From: Maribacter litoralis
GTDB lineage: Bacteria > Bacteroidota > Bacteroidia > Flavobacteriales > Flavobacteriaceae
Reading direction: 5' to 3'
Assembly: GCF_003075045.1 (NCBI RefSeq)
Contig: NZ_QCZD01000001.1
Coordinates: 620,001 to 684,000 of the forward strand
DNA length: 64,000 nucleotides
Both the position numbers and the translations under genes were made by a program. The notes under the pieces are model-generated. The model saw only the letters and a program-made list of their open reading frames with translations, was not told where the DNA came from and made no database searches. Every line of letters begins with the position of its first letter. Positions within the stretch are counted from its first letter, which is position 1. This document shows, one piece after another, positions 27,105 through 35,934 of this stretch.

Positions 27105-28916
27105 ATGAGTACAGAAACATCGGATAAAGACATTCTTAGAGGAGGACAATTCCTTGTTAAGGAGACCAACTGTGATGATATTTTCACTTTGGAAGATTTG
27201 AACGAAGAACAACGAATGATGCGTGAAAGCACCAAAGAATTCGTTGATCGAGAATTATGGGCACACTGGGAACGTTTTGAGAAAAAAGATTACGCATATA
27301 CCGAAGAAACCATGCGCAAAGCCGGTGAATTAGGTTTATTGAGCGTAGCTGTTCCAGAATCTTACGGTGGTATGGGCATGGGATTTGTTTCTACCATGTT
27401 GGTATGTGATTACATTTCTGGTGCAACTGGTTCTTTTAGTACGGCATTTGGTGCTCATACAGGTATTGGTACTATGCCAATAACTTTATATGGCACAGAA
27501 GAACAAAAGCAAAAATATGTTCCAAAATTAGCCTCAGGCGAATGGTTTGGTGCTTATTGCCTTACAGAACCAGGTGCAGGGTCTGATGCAAATTCAGGTA
27601 AAACTAAAGCTGTTCTTTCCGAAGATGGAAAAACTTACAGCATTACCGGTCAGAAAATGTGGATATCAAACGCTGGTTTCTGTAACTTGTTTATCGTGTT
27701 CGCACGTATTGAAGATGACAAGAACATTACTGGGTTTATCGTAGAAAATGACCCCAGCAATGGTATTACCTTAGGTGATGAGGAAAAGAAATTAGGTATT
27801 CACTCCTCTTCTACCCGCCAAGTATTTTTTAATGAAACCAAGGTTTCTGTTGAAAATATGCTTTCTACAAGAGGAAATGGCTTTAAAATTGCGATGAATG
27901 CGTTGAACGTTGGTCGTATAAAATTAGCTGCAGCTTGTTTAGAAGCTCAAAGAAGAGTAATCAATGAGGCGGTAAATTACGCCAACGAAAGAATTCAGTT
28001 CAAAACTCCGATCGTTAATTTTGGAGCTATAAAAGCTAAATTGGCAGATATGACAACCAACGCTTACGTAGGTGAATCTGCTTGCTACCGTGCCGCAAAA
28101 AATATTGAAGATAGAATTGCAATACGTGAAAGCGAAGGTAATTCTCACCAAGAAGCTGAACTTAAAGGAGTTGAAGAATACGCAATAGAATGTTCTATTT
28201 TAAAGGTAGCGGTTTCGGAAGATGTACAACATACGGCAGATGAAGGTGTCCAAATTTTTGGAGGTATGGGCTTTAGTGCAGATACACCTATGGAATCTGC
28301 TTGGAGAGATGCTCGAATTGCACGTATTTATGAAGGTACTAACGAAATCAACAGAATGTTGGCGGTGGGTATGCTTGTTAAGAAAGCAATGAAAGGTCAT
28401 GTAGATCTTTTAGGACCGGCAACTGCAGTTGGCGAAGAGCTAATGGGTATTCCTTCTTTCGACACTCCTGATTTCTCTGAACTATTTGCTGAGGAAAAAG
28501 ATATCTTGAAGAGACTTAAAAAGGTATTCTTAATGGTCGCTGGATCTGCAGTACAAAAATTTGGTCCAGAATTGGAAAAGCACCAGCAGTTAATGCTTGC
28601 TGCTTCCGATATTCTTATTGAAGTATACATGGCAGAATCTGCTTTGTTACGTACAGAAAAAAATGCAAAACGTTATGGCGAAGAAGCTCAGGCTACTCAA
28701 ATTGCCATGTCTAAGTTATATTTGTACAATGCTACCGAAACTATCATTAAGAAAGGTAAAGAAGCTATAGTTTCTTTCGCCGAAGGTGATGAGCAAAGAA
28801 TGATGTTAATGGGACTTAAACGTTTTACGAAATATACAAATTACCCAAATGTAGTTGCACTACGTACGCAAATTGCGGATAAAGTAGCTGCAGATAACGG
28901 GTACACCTTTGACTAA
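27105..28916 (+). CDS. Acyl-CoA dehydrogenase
   Basis: FAD-dependent first oxidation step of beta-oxidation. The start is the ATG at 27105 (MSTETSDKDILRGGQFLVKE), giving 603 residues; a TTG 63 bases upstream only adds translated repeat sequence. Motifs: AYCLTEPGAGSDANSGKTKA (about 148), KMWISNAGF (about 183), GFKIAMNALNVGRIKLAAAC (about 260), the ETF/FAD region FGGMGFSADTPMESAWRDAR (about 385-404) and the catalytic glutamate in RIYEGTNEINRML (about 406-418). The extra 180-residue C-terminal helical domain is typical of the longer VLCAD-like family. It is the last gene of the fad operon. Confidence 0.92.
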   Translation: MSTETSDKDILRGGQFLVKETNCDDIFTLEDLNEEQRMMRESTKEFVDRELWAHWERFEKKDYAYTEETMRKAGELGLLSVAVPESYGGMGMGFVSTMLVCDYISGATGSFSTAFGAHTGIGTMPITLYGTEEQKQKYVPKLASGEWFGAYCLTEPGAGSDANSGKTKAVLSEDGKTYSITGQKMWISNAGFCNLFIVFARIEDDKNITGFIVENDPSNGITLGDEEKKLGIHSSSTRQVFFNETKVSVENMLSTRGNGFKIAMNALNVGRIKLAAACLEAQRRVINEAVNYANERIQFKTPIVNFGAIKAKLADMTTNAYVGESACYRAAKNIEDRIAIRESEGNSHQEAELKGVEEYAIECSILKVAVSEDVQHTADEGVQIFGGMGFSADTPMESAWRDARIARIYEGTNEINRMLAVGMLVKKAMKGHVDLLGPATAVGEELMGIPSFDTPDFSELFAEEKDILKRLKKVFLMVAGSAVQKFGPELEKHQQLMLAASDILIEVYMAESALLRTEKNAKRYGEEAQATQIAMSKLYLYNATETIIKKGKEAIVSFAEGDEQRMMLMGLKRFTKYTNYPNVVALRTQIADKVAADNGYTFD

Positions 28917-28952
28917 TTCAGATTACTTTTGTTGTTTGGTAACTTGAATGTT

Positions 28953-28980
28953 AAACCGCCCCATTGGGGCGGTTTTTTTG
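28953..28980 (+). terminator. Terminator of the fad operon
   Basis: GC-rich 10-bp stem AAACCGCCCC/GGGGCGGTTT, 3-base loop, followed by a run of T, 36 bases after the dehydrogenase stop. Confidence 0.93.
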
Positions 28981-29016
28981 TTTGGTAAACATTCTTATTG
29001 CGACTACTTTTAGACC

Positions 29017-30441
29017 ATGCATAAAAAATTACTTGAACAAGTTTACAATACCTCGAATTTTAATGCCAATGGTCACGAACTTATTGACCAGTTGACCAGT
29101 CATTTAGAGGATAAGTTGAATGGAAATTCACGTAATACCATTCAATGGAACAATCCTGCGAATGAATTACAATTTTGGAAAGATTTTCTTGAAAATGGTG
29201 ATAGCAAAAATTTGTTTCAAGAAATAAACCAGCGTACCACTCATATACATCACCCCAATTACCTTGGTCATCAAGTGAGTCCGCCAGCGCCTATTACTGC
29301 ACTAACAAGTTTATTGAGCTCCCTTTTAAACAATGGAACCGCAGTCTATGAAATGGGTATGTCATCCAATGCCATTGAACGCATAATTGTAGAATTAATA
29401 TGTGATAAAATTGGATTTAATGATAATGCCGGTGGGTTTTTAACCTCAGGTGGTACTCTGGCAAATCTTACCGCATTATTAAGCGCAAGAAAAGCTGTCT
29501 CAAAAAAGAACGTGTGGAGAGATGGAAGTCAAAACCAGTTAGGAATTATGGTTAGTGAAGAAGCCCATTACTGTGTAGATCGTGCTGCCAGAATAATGGG
29601 ATTGGGCGATCAAGGCATTATAAAAGTTCCTGTCACCAATGAATACAATATAAATACCGATTTATTGGACTCGAAGTTAAAAGAAGCTCAACAAAAGGGA
29701 ATTGAGGTTTTTGCCATAATTGGTAGCGCACCGTCAACAGCCACCGGTATTTTTGATGATCTTGAATACATTGCTAAATTCGCCAAAGAACATAATATTT
29801 GGTTCCACGTTGATGGTGCCCATGGCGGTGCCGGTATTTTCTCTAAAAAATACAGACATACCTTAAACGGCATTCAACATGCCGATTCAGTAGTTATTGA
29901 CGGTCATAAAATGATGATGATGCCTGCATTGACCACTGCCCTACTCTTTAAGGATGAAAACAATGCCAAGGCTACGTTCAGTCAAAAAGCAGATTACTTG
30001 TTGAGCGATTCGGAACATGAAGATTGGTACAATTCTGGCAAACGGACTTTTGAATGCACCAAAAACATGATGGCAATACATTGGTTTACACTACTAAAAT
30101 TATATGGTGAAGAAGTTTTTGATGCCAATGTTACACTACTTTACGATTTAGGGTCTTTGTTCGCAGATATTATTGAAGTTGAACCTAATTTTGAATTGGC
30201 GTTACGCCCTATGTCCAATATTGTATGCTTTAGGTATGTTCTACCTAACTTAAATATTGATGAGCAGAATGGAGTAAACATAAAAATTCGCCAGCAACTT
30301 TTAGAAGATGGCGAATTTTATATTGTACAAACGAAATTAAAAAATGTTCATTTCTTGCGCATAACCGTCATGAATCCGTTTACAACAGAAGAACATTTTA
30401 AAGCCTTAATCAGTAAAATAAAGGCTTTAGCTTTACATTGA
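29017..30441 (+). CDS. PLP-dependent group II amino-acid decarboxylase family protein
   Basis: The 474-residue protein belongs to the glutamate/diaminobutyrate/aromatic decarboxylase family. HPNYLGHQVSPPAPITALT (about 77), TSGGTLANLTALLSARK (about 143), HVDGAHGGAGIFSKK with the PLP-contacting Asp and the following Ala-His (about 268) and the Schiff-base lysine in VVIDGHKMMMMP (about K298) are all present. The substrate is not clear: it could decarboxylate an amino acid or act on a related amine precursor. Its stop touches the stop of the convergent GH15 gene with no gap and no terminator between them. Confidence 0.88.
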   Translation: MHKKLLEQVYNTSNFNANGHELIDQLTSHLEDKLNGNSRNTIQWNNPANELQFWKDFLENGDSKNLFQEINQRTTHIHHPNYLGHQVSPPAPITALTSLLSSLLNNGTAVYEMGMSSNAIERIIVELICDKIGFNDNAGGFLTSGGTLANLTALLSARKAVSKKNVWRDGSQNQLGIMVSEEAHYCVDRAARIMGLGDQGIIKVPVTNEYNINTDLLDSKLKEAQQKGIEVFAIIGSAPSTATGIFDDLEYIAKFAKEHNIWFHVDGAHGGAGIFSKKYRHTLNGIQHADSVVIDGHKMMMMPALTTALLFKDENNAKATFSQKADYLLSDSEHEDWYNSGKRTFECTKNMMAIHWFTLLKLYGEEVFDANVTLLYDLGSLFADIIEVEPNFELALRPMSNIVCFRYVLPNLNIDEQNGVNIKIRQQLLEDGEFYIVQTKLKNVHFLRITVMNPFTTEEHFKALISKIKALALH

Positions 30442-32244
30442 TTATTCTCTCAACGATTCTAACATTTTGTCTTCGCTTTCTTTCTTTGAGAAATTAATAG
30501 CACACTCTATTAAAGCTAAATGGGAATAAGCTTGAGGGAAGTTACCCAATAACCTTTTTGTCTTAAAATCAATATCTTCACTGAACAGACCTAAATGATT
30601 ACTGTAACCTAATAACCTCTCAAAATATTCCAGTGCTTTTTTCTCTTCTCCTATTTTAAATAGGCTATTGATGTACCAGAATGTACATACGGTAAACGAG
30701 GAAGAAGGTAAACCAAAGTCATCCTCATTTTTATATCTATAAAGCAATCCGTCATTACTTAATTCCTTACCAATGGCATTAACGGTCTTTATATATCTTT
30801 CATCTTTGGCTTCAACACAACCATAAGACTCCATCAATAAAACGGAAGCATCCAAGTCTTTAGAACCGTACGATTGGGTATATGCACCAACTTCTTCGTT
30901 CCAAGCGTTATCATAGATATCTTGCCAAATCTCTGCTCTTATTGGTTCCCATTTATCTATTTTATGTTGCTTTCCTAACATTTCGGCTACTTTGATCGCT
31001 CGGTCCAATGCCGTCCAACAAAGTACTTTTGAAAATGTAAAGTGCCTGTCTTCTGTACGGAATTCCCAAATACCCTTATCGGCATCCTTCCAATTATTAC
31101 TTACAATCCAAACGATACCTTTTGTAATGGCCCATAAATCTTCTCCATTTTCAATATCAACACTGAACTTTACCATTTGTTCATAAATCACATCCATCAG
31201 AATACCATAAATGTCATTTTGCTTTTGGTGATAAGCCGCATTACCTATACGAACCGGCTTTGAACCTTTATAACCAGCCAAATGCTCTAGGGTTTCTTCG
31301 GTCAGTTTTTTCTCTTTATTGATACCGTACATGATCTGTAGTTTCTCTGCCTTATCGGGTATCAGGTCTATAATGAACTGTAAATATCTTCTTGCAACAT
31401 TCTTATGCCCCAATTCTGATACCACCTTTATAACCATAGAAGCATCTCTGATCCAACAGAAACGATAATCCCAATTACGAACTTCTCCAATGGTTTCTGG
31501 TAAAGAAGTTGTAGCTGCAGCTAAAACGGCACCGGTCTTATCATAGCTCAATAGCTTTAAGGTCAAAGCACTTCTAGATATTTCATCGTTAAACTTCTTA
31601 TAGGTTGGGGTTAAGTCGGTCCAGTTCAACCAATATACCTTAGTATTCTGAAGATCTACATAAGCTCTCTGAGTGGTTGGCAGCAACAACTTTTCATTGT
31701 AGCCCATAAGCATGAATTCATCTTGTACCAGCTCCAATTCAACACTATTGACAATAGTTTCTTTATCAAAAGAAGTATATAAGAATACTGTATCGAACTT
31801 AACATCGTAGGTTAAACTGGCTATGAAATCTTTTTTGATGTAGGTTTCGGTCTTACCCATTGCATACTCCAGTCTTGGATCATACAAAACCGAAAAACTT
31901 GGTTTACCGGATATATGTTTAAAAAATCTGATCAATTCTGGCGGAGCATGATGACTACCATCCAATTTTCGATATCTAGGCATGAAATCATGAATTTCAA
32001 AATGGTCGTCACCAGATTTAAACGAGGTAATTAAAATATTGGTGTACCTCTCATAACTTTGGGTAATCTCATAGCTGTCATTCACCTTTATTTCAAAACT
32101 TCCTCCTATATTTTCATCCAATAACTTGGCAAATACAGACGGACTATCAAATTCTGGCAAACAGCACCAATCTATACTTCCTGTCTTTGAAATTAATGCT
32201 GCACTTCTGCAATTTCCTATTATTCCGTAGTCTAAATTATCCAT
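30442..32244 (-). CDS. Glycoside hydrolase family 15 protein (glucoamylase/trehalase type)
   Basis: A 600-residue cytoplasmic protein without signal peptide. It starts MDNLDYGIIGNCRSAALISK, then TGSIDWCCLPEFDSPSVFA, the N-terminal beta domain typical of bacterial GH15. The (alpha/alpha)6 barrel follows, with ETIGEVRNWDYRFCWIRDAS (about 248-267), KPVRIGNAAYHQKQNDIYG (about 330), FGLPSSSFTVCTFWYINSLF (about 523) and the C-terminal LGLFSEDID (about 563) that carries the expected general-base Glu. GH15 includes glucoamylases and trehalases. It is divergent from the fused trehalose synthase gene, 103 bases away, which favours a trehalose or glucan role. Confidence 0.9.
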   Translation of the reverse strand: MDNLDYGIIGNCRSAALISKTGSIDWCCLPEFDSPSVFAKLLDENIGGSFEIKVNDSYEITQSYERYTNILITSFKSGDDHFEIHDFMPRYRKLDGSHHAPPELIRFFKHISGKPSFSVLYDPRLEYAMGKTETYIKKDFIASLTYDVKFDTVFLYTSFDKETIVNSVELELVQDEFMLMGYNEKLLLPTTQRAYVDLQNTKVYWLNWTDLTPTYKKFNDEISRSALTLKLLSYDKTGAVLAAATTSLPETIGEVRNWDYRFCWIRDASMVIKVVSELGHKNVARRYLQFIIDLIPDKAEKLQIMYGINKEKKLTEETLEHLAGYKGSKPVRIGNAAYHQKQNDIYGILMDVIYEQMVKFSVDIENGEDLWAITKGIVWIVSNNWKDADKGIWEFRTEDRHFTFSKVLCWTALDRAIKVAEMLGKQHKIDKWEPIRAEIWQDIYDNAWNEEVGAYTQSYGSKDLDASVLLMESYGCVEAKDERYIKTVNAIGKELSNDGLLYRYKNEDDFGLPSSSFTVCTFWYINSLFKIGEEKKALEYFERLLGYSNHLGLFSEDIDFKTKRLLGNFPQAYSHLALIECAINFSKKESEDKMLESLRE

Positions 32245-32347
32245 TCAATAAAATTCTTGATTCATTTGAGGTTTCAATTGGTATTGCCCTCCTTTTTCCC
32301 GAAATTTAGAGAAATAATTATCAAGAAGAAGCAAAAAATCCTCTTTT

Positions 32348-34561
32348 ATGGCGAAAACTATCATTATCTCAAATAGACTACCTGTACAATTACAAATTAG
32401 CAATGGCGACATTTCTGCGATACCAAGTGTAGGTGGACTGGCTACCGGAATGAAATCTGTTCACTCTGGAGGTGATAGCTTATGGATTGGTTGGAGCGGA
32501 TTGACAGATGAGGAAATACCCGAAGAACTAATTCCAAAAATAGATAGTGCCTTAGCGGAACACGGTTCATCTAAGGTTAATTTAACAGAGAAAGAAGTAG
32601 ATGGTTTTTATTACGGATTTAGTAATAGAACCGTATGGCCATTGTTTCATTACTTTTTAGAGTATTCTGAATTTGAATTGGATAGCTGGGAAATTTATAA
32701 AGCAGTAAATCAAAAATTTGCCGATGCCATTCTTGCTAAGGCAGATAATGAAGATACTATTTGGATCCATGACTATCAATTAATGTTAGTACCCCAAATG
32801 GTAAGAGCTGAAAGACCTGATATTTCCATTGGGTTCTTTTTGCATATTCCTTTCCCATCGTACGAGATTTTTAGAACCTTACCTTGGAGGCGTGAAGTAT
32901 TACAAGGACTGCTGGGCTCAGATTTAATCGGTTTTCATACATACGACTACGAACGTCACTTTTTAAGCTCTGTAAGAAGGCTATTGGGCTTAGAGGTTAG
33001 CTTTAACGATATCTATTTAGACGATAGAGTGATAAAAGTGGATTCCTTTCCTATGGGAATTGACTATAAGAAATTTAGCGACGCGGCAAAAGAACACTCT
33101 CAACGTACCGAGGATGAAAAATCCGAATTACAAAAAAGACTGGACACGCATAAAAAATCTGCACCAGATGCCAAGTTTTTCCTTTCGATAGACCGTTTAG
33201 ATTATACCAAGGGTATTGCCAAACGTTTGAATGCGTTTGAATATTTTTTGAAGAAATATCCGCAGTACAAAGAAAAGGTTAGACTTATAATTCTTGCAGT
33301 TCCGTCTAGATCTAACGTACCACAATATCAATTGTTGAAACGTGAAGTAGACGAATTGGTAGGACGTATTAACGGAGAACTGTCTACCGTAAGCTGGACC
33401 CCGATATGGTATTTCTACAGATCAATGCCTTTTGAGAACCTTATCGACCTTTATACCTCTTCTGACATTGCCTGGTTGACACCTATTAGAGATGGTATGA
33501 ATTTGGTAGCCAAGGAATATATAGCTACAAGAACAGATAAAACCGGGGTACTAATACTTAGTGAAATGGCAGGTTCTGCAAATGAAATGAATGAATCATT
33601 GCTGATCAACCCCAATAATTTTGAGCAAATAGCCGATTCTCTTTTTGAAGCCATCAATATGCCAGAAGAGGAACAAATCTCTAGAAATACCTTGTTACAG
33701 AAGAGATTGGAACGCTACAATGTAGAAAAATGGGCCAATGACTTCATGAACTCGCTTGTCAACCAAAAAGAGAAAGATCAAACGTATAGATCTAGAAGAT
33801 TATCGGTAGATATTATGAATACGGTGATGAATAGTTATACCAACGCGAAACGACGATTGGTATTTTTAGATTACGACGGTACTTTGGCAGGCTTTCATAA
33901 CGACCCACAAAAAGCATCACCAGATGAAGAACTATATAATTTATTGGACGAGATATCTTCTCAGCCCAATACCGATATGTATTTAATAAGTGGAAGGGAC
34001 AAGGAGACATTTACAAAATGGTTCTTACCCAAAAAATACAATATGATCGTTGAGCATGGGGTTTGGATCTCACAGGGCGGTGAGGAGTTTAGAATGCTAG
34101 AAACGGTTAAAAAAGATTGGATGGAGAAAATATTACCGGTTCTTGAGTCATTTGTAGATCGAACGCCCGGTAGTTTTATTGAGGAAAAGAATTACTCTTT
34201 AGCATGGCATTATAGAAATACCGATCCAGATTTTGGCCAAAAACGTTCTGTAGAATTAAATACGGTGTTGACCAGTTTGATCGCTAACGATGACCTTAGT
34301 GTATTAAACGGAAATAAGGTGATGGAAATTAAGAGCAGCAATGTAAACAAGGGTAGAGCCTCTATGCGTGTATATACAGAGCATGAATACGATTTTGTTT
34401 TCGCTATCGGTGATGATTGGACAGATGAATTTATGTTTCAAGAGTTACCGGAAGAATCCATTACCGTTAAAGTGGGTCGCCAAAAAACACAAGCAAGATA
34501 TTTTGTGGACAATACAAAGAATGTTCGTGATATTTTGAAACGTTTTGCCGACAAAAGATAG
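32348..34561 (+). CDS. otsAB: Fused trehalose-6-phosphate synthase/phosphatase
   Basis: Makes trehalose in two steps from UDP-glucose and glucose 6-phosphate. The 737-residue protein has the GT20 synthase at residues 1-470 (SNRLPVQ, GGLATGMKSVHSGG, WIHDYQLMLVPQMV at about 139, DRLDYTKGIAKRL at about 284, ITPIRDG-like LTPIRDGMNLVAKEY at about 377). The HAD phosphatase is at about 500-737 (FLDYDGTLAGF with the nucleophilic Asp at about 508, SGRDKETF, AIGDDWTDEFMF at about 691). Fusion of both activities occurs in Bacteroidota and in eukaryotes. Trehalose protects against osmotic and drying stress. The GH15 gene is divergent. Confidence 0.95.
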   Translation: MAKTIIISNRLPVQLQISNGDISAIPSVGGLATGMKSVHSGGDSLWIGWSGLTDEEIPEELIPKIDSALAEHGSSKVNLTEKEVDGFYYGFSNRTVWPLFHYFLEYSEFELDSWEIYKAVNQKFADAILAKADNEDTIWIHDYQLMLVPQMVRAERPDISIGFFLHIPFPSYEIFRTLPWRREVLQGLLGSDLIGFHTYDYERHFLSSVRRLLGLEVSFNDIYLDDRVIKVDSFPMGIDYKKFSDAAKEHSQRTEDEKSELQKRLDTHKKSAPDAKFFLSIDRLDYTKGIAKRLNAFEYFLKKYPQYKEKVRLIILAVPSRSNVPQYQLLKREVDELVGRINGELSTVSWTPIWYFYRSMPFENLIDLYTSSDIAWLTPIRDGMNLVAKEYIATRTDKTGVLILSEMAGSANEMNESLLINPNNFEQIADSLFEAINMPEEEQISRNTLLQKRLERYNVEKWANDFMNSLVNQKEKDQTYRSRRLSVDIMNTVMNSYTNAKRRLVFLDYDGTLAGFHNDPQKASPDEELYNLLDEISSQPNTDMYLISGRDKETFTKWFLPKKYNMIVEHGVWISQGGEEFRMLETVKKDWMEKILPVLESFVDRTPGSFIEEKNYSLAWHYRNTDPDFGQKRSVELNTVLTSLIANDDLSVLNGNKVMEIKSSNVNKGRASMRVYTEHEYDFVFAIGDDWTDEFMFQELPEESITVKVGRQKTQARYFVDNTKNVRDILKRFADKR

Positions 34562-34570
34562 ATCAATCAG

Positions 34571-34601
34571 CCAGATTCTAAATATTTGGTTTAGAATCTG
34601 G
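34571..34601. other. Hairpin between otsAB and the MFS gene
   Basis: A 12-bp perfect stem (CCAGATTCTAAA/TTTAGAATCTGG) with a 7-base loop, 10 bases after the otsAB stop. There is no good T run after it, so it may be a weak terminator or an mRNA-stabilising hairpin. Confidence 0.55.
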
Positions 34602-34618
34602 TTAAATCTCATCATCTA

Positions 34619-35782
34619 TTGAAGCAAAAACTGCACATTCTCCCTATCATTATTCTTTCCCAGTTTGCCTGTACCTCTACTTGGTTTGCAGGTAATGCCA
34701 TTATAGAATCATTGACCAAAAAGCTAGATTTTGGTGGCGAAATCGTTAGTTATGTCTTATCATCTGTACAGTTCGGTTTCATAATAGGCACATTGATTTT
34801 TGGCATTCTTATGATTGCCGATAGGTTTTCCCCTTCAAAAGTATTTATGGTGTGCGCTTGCTTTGCGGCTATATTCAATTTATTGCTAATTATTCCGCAA
34901 TTAAATGTCACGGGTTTATTAATGGCTAGATTCGGCACGGGTTTTTTTCTTGCGGGAATATATCCGGTAGGTATGAAAATTGCTGCAGATTATTATGAAA
35001 AGGGACTGGGCAAAGCATTGGGATTTTTAGTTGGCGCCTTGGTTTTGGGCACCGCTTTTCCGTTTCTTATTAAGGATACTACTTGGGCCAGTCATCCAGA
35101 TAGTGTTATAAAACTTACCTCCGGTATTACGGTGTTGGGAGGTTTTCTTTTATTTTTTCTCATCCCAAACGGTCCTTACAGAGTGGCAAGTACATCATTA
35201 CAATTAAATGCCGGACCGAGACTCTTCAAAAATTATTATTTTAAAAAAGCTGCATTTGGGTATTTTGGACACATGTGGGAACTATATGCCTTTTGGGCGT
35301 TTACCCCAATTGCCATACAGTGGTTTGCCCTGAAATCCGGCAACGATATTTCGGTATTTTTATGGACGGGAATCGTTATTGCCTTAGGCGGATTATCTTG
35401 TGCCTACGGCGGTATTCTTTCCCAACGTGCAGGTAGTAAAAAAGTAGCTTTGGTGGCTTTGATAGCATCGGGATTCTTTTGTTTTATTTCTCCATTACTG
35501 TTTTCCTTACCCGTATACTTTTTTTTGGCGGGATGGTGCTTATGGGGAATAGCAGTTACTGCAGATTCGCCTCAGTTCTCCAATTTGGTAGCATCGGCAG
35601 TATCACCTGAGTTAAAAGGAACTGCTTTGACCCTGGTAAATTGTATTGGGTATGCAATAACCATTTTAAGTATACAGCTTCTAGGATCACTTCAAGCGAT
35701 CATTCCTATTGATCAACTGTTCATTACCTTAGGTATTGGACCGTTAATTGGAGTATATTATTTAATTCAGAAGAAAGTCTAA
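34619..35782 (+). CDS. MFS transporter
   Basis: The 387-residue protein has about twelve hydrophobic spans and a major facilitator pattern: FACTSTWFAGNAIIESL in the first helix, GFIIGTLIFGILMIADRFSP (about 52-71) with the inter-helix 2/3 loop, and LMARFGTGFFLAGIYPVGMK in helices 4-5. The initiation codon appears to be TTG at 34619 and no better ATG exists nearby. The substrate is unknown. It follows otsAB on the same strand at 57 bases with a hairpin between, so shared control with trehalose synthesis is possible but unproven. Confidence 0.82.
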   Translation: MKQKLHILPIIILSQFACTSTWFAGNAIIESLTKKLDFGGEIVSYVLSSVQFGFIIGTLIFGILMIADRFSPSKVFMVCACFAAIFNLLLIIPQLNVTGLLMARFGTGFFLAGIYPVGMKIAADYYEKGLGKALGFLVGALVLGTAFPFLIKDTTWASHPDSVIKLTSGITVLGGFLLFFLIPNGPYRVASTSLQLNAGPRLFKNYYFKKAAFGYFGHMWELYAFWAFTPIAIQWFALKSGNDISVFLWTGIVIALGGLSCAYGGILSQRAGSKKVALVALIASGFFCFISPLLFSLPVYFFLAGWCLWGIAVTADSPQFSNLVASAVSPELKGTALTLVNCIGYAITILSIQLLGSLQAIIPIDQLFITLGIGPLIGVYYLIQKKV

Positions 35783-35934
35783 TAATCGAACAGCCCTATG
35801 AAAATACCTATTCAAAATATATTTTGCTACAGCATACATATATACTTTTCAAAATGAAATTATTATCAGCCCTATATTTTACTTAATTTTAGAATCCGAT
35901 TACCCAAACAAACTTTACTCATCAAAAAATTAAA

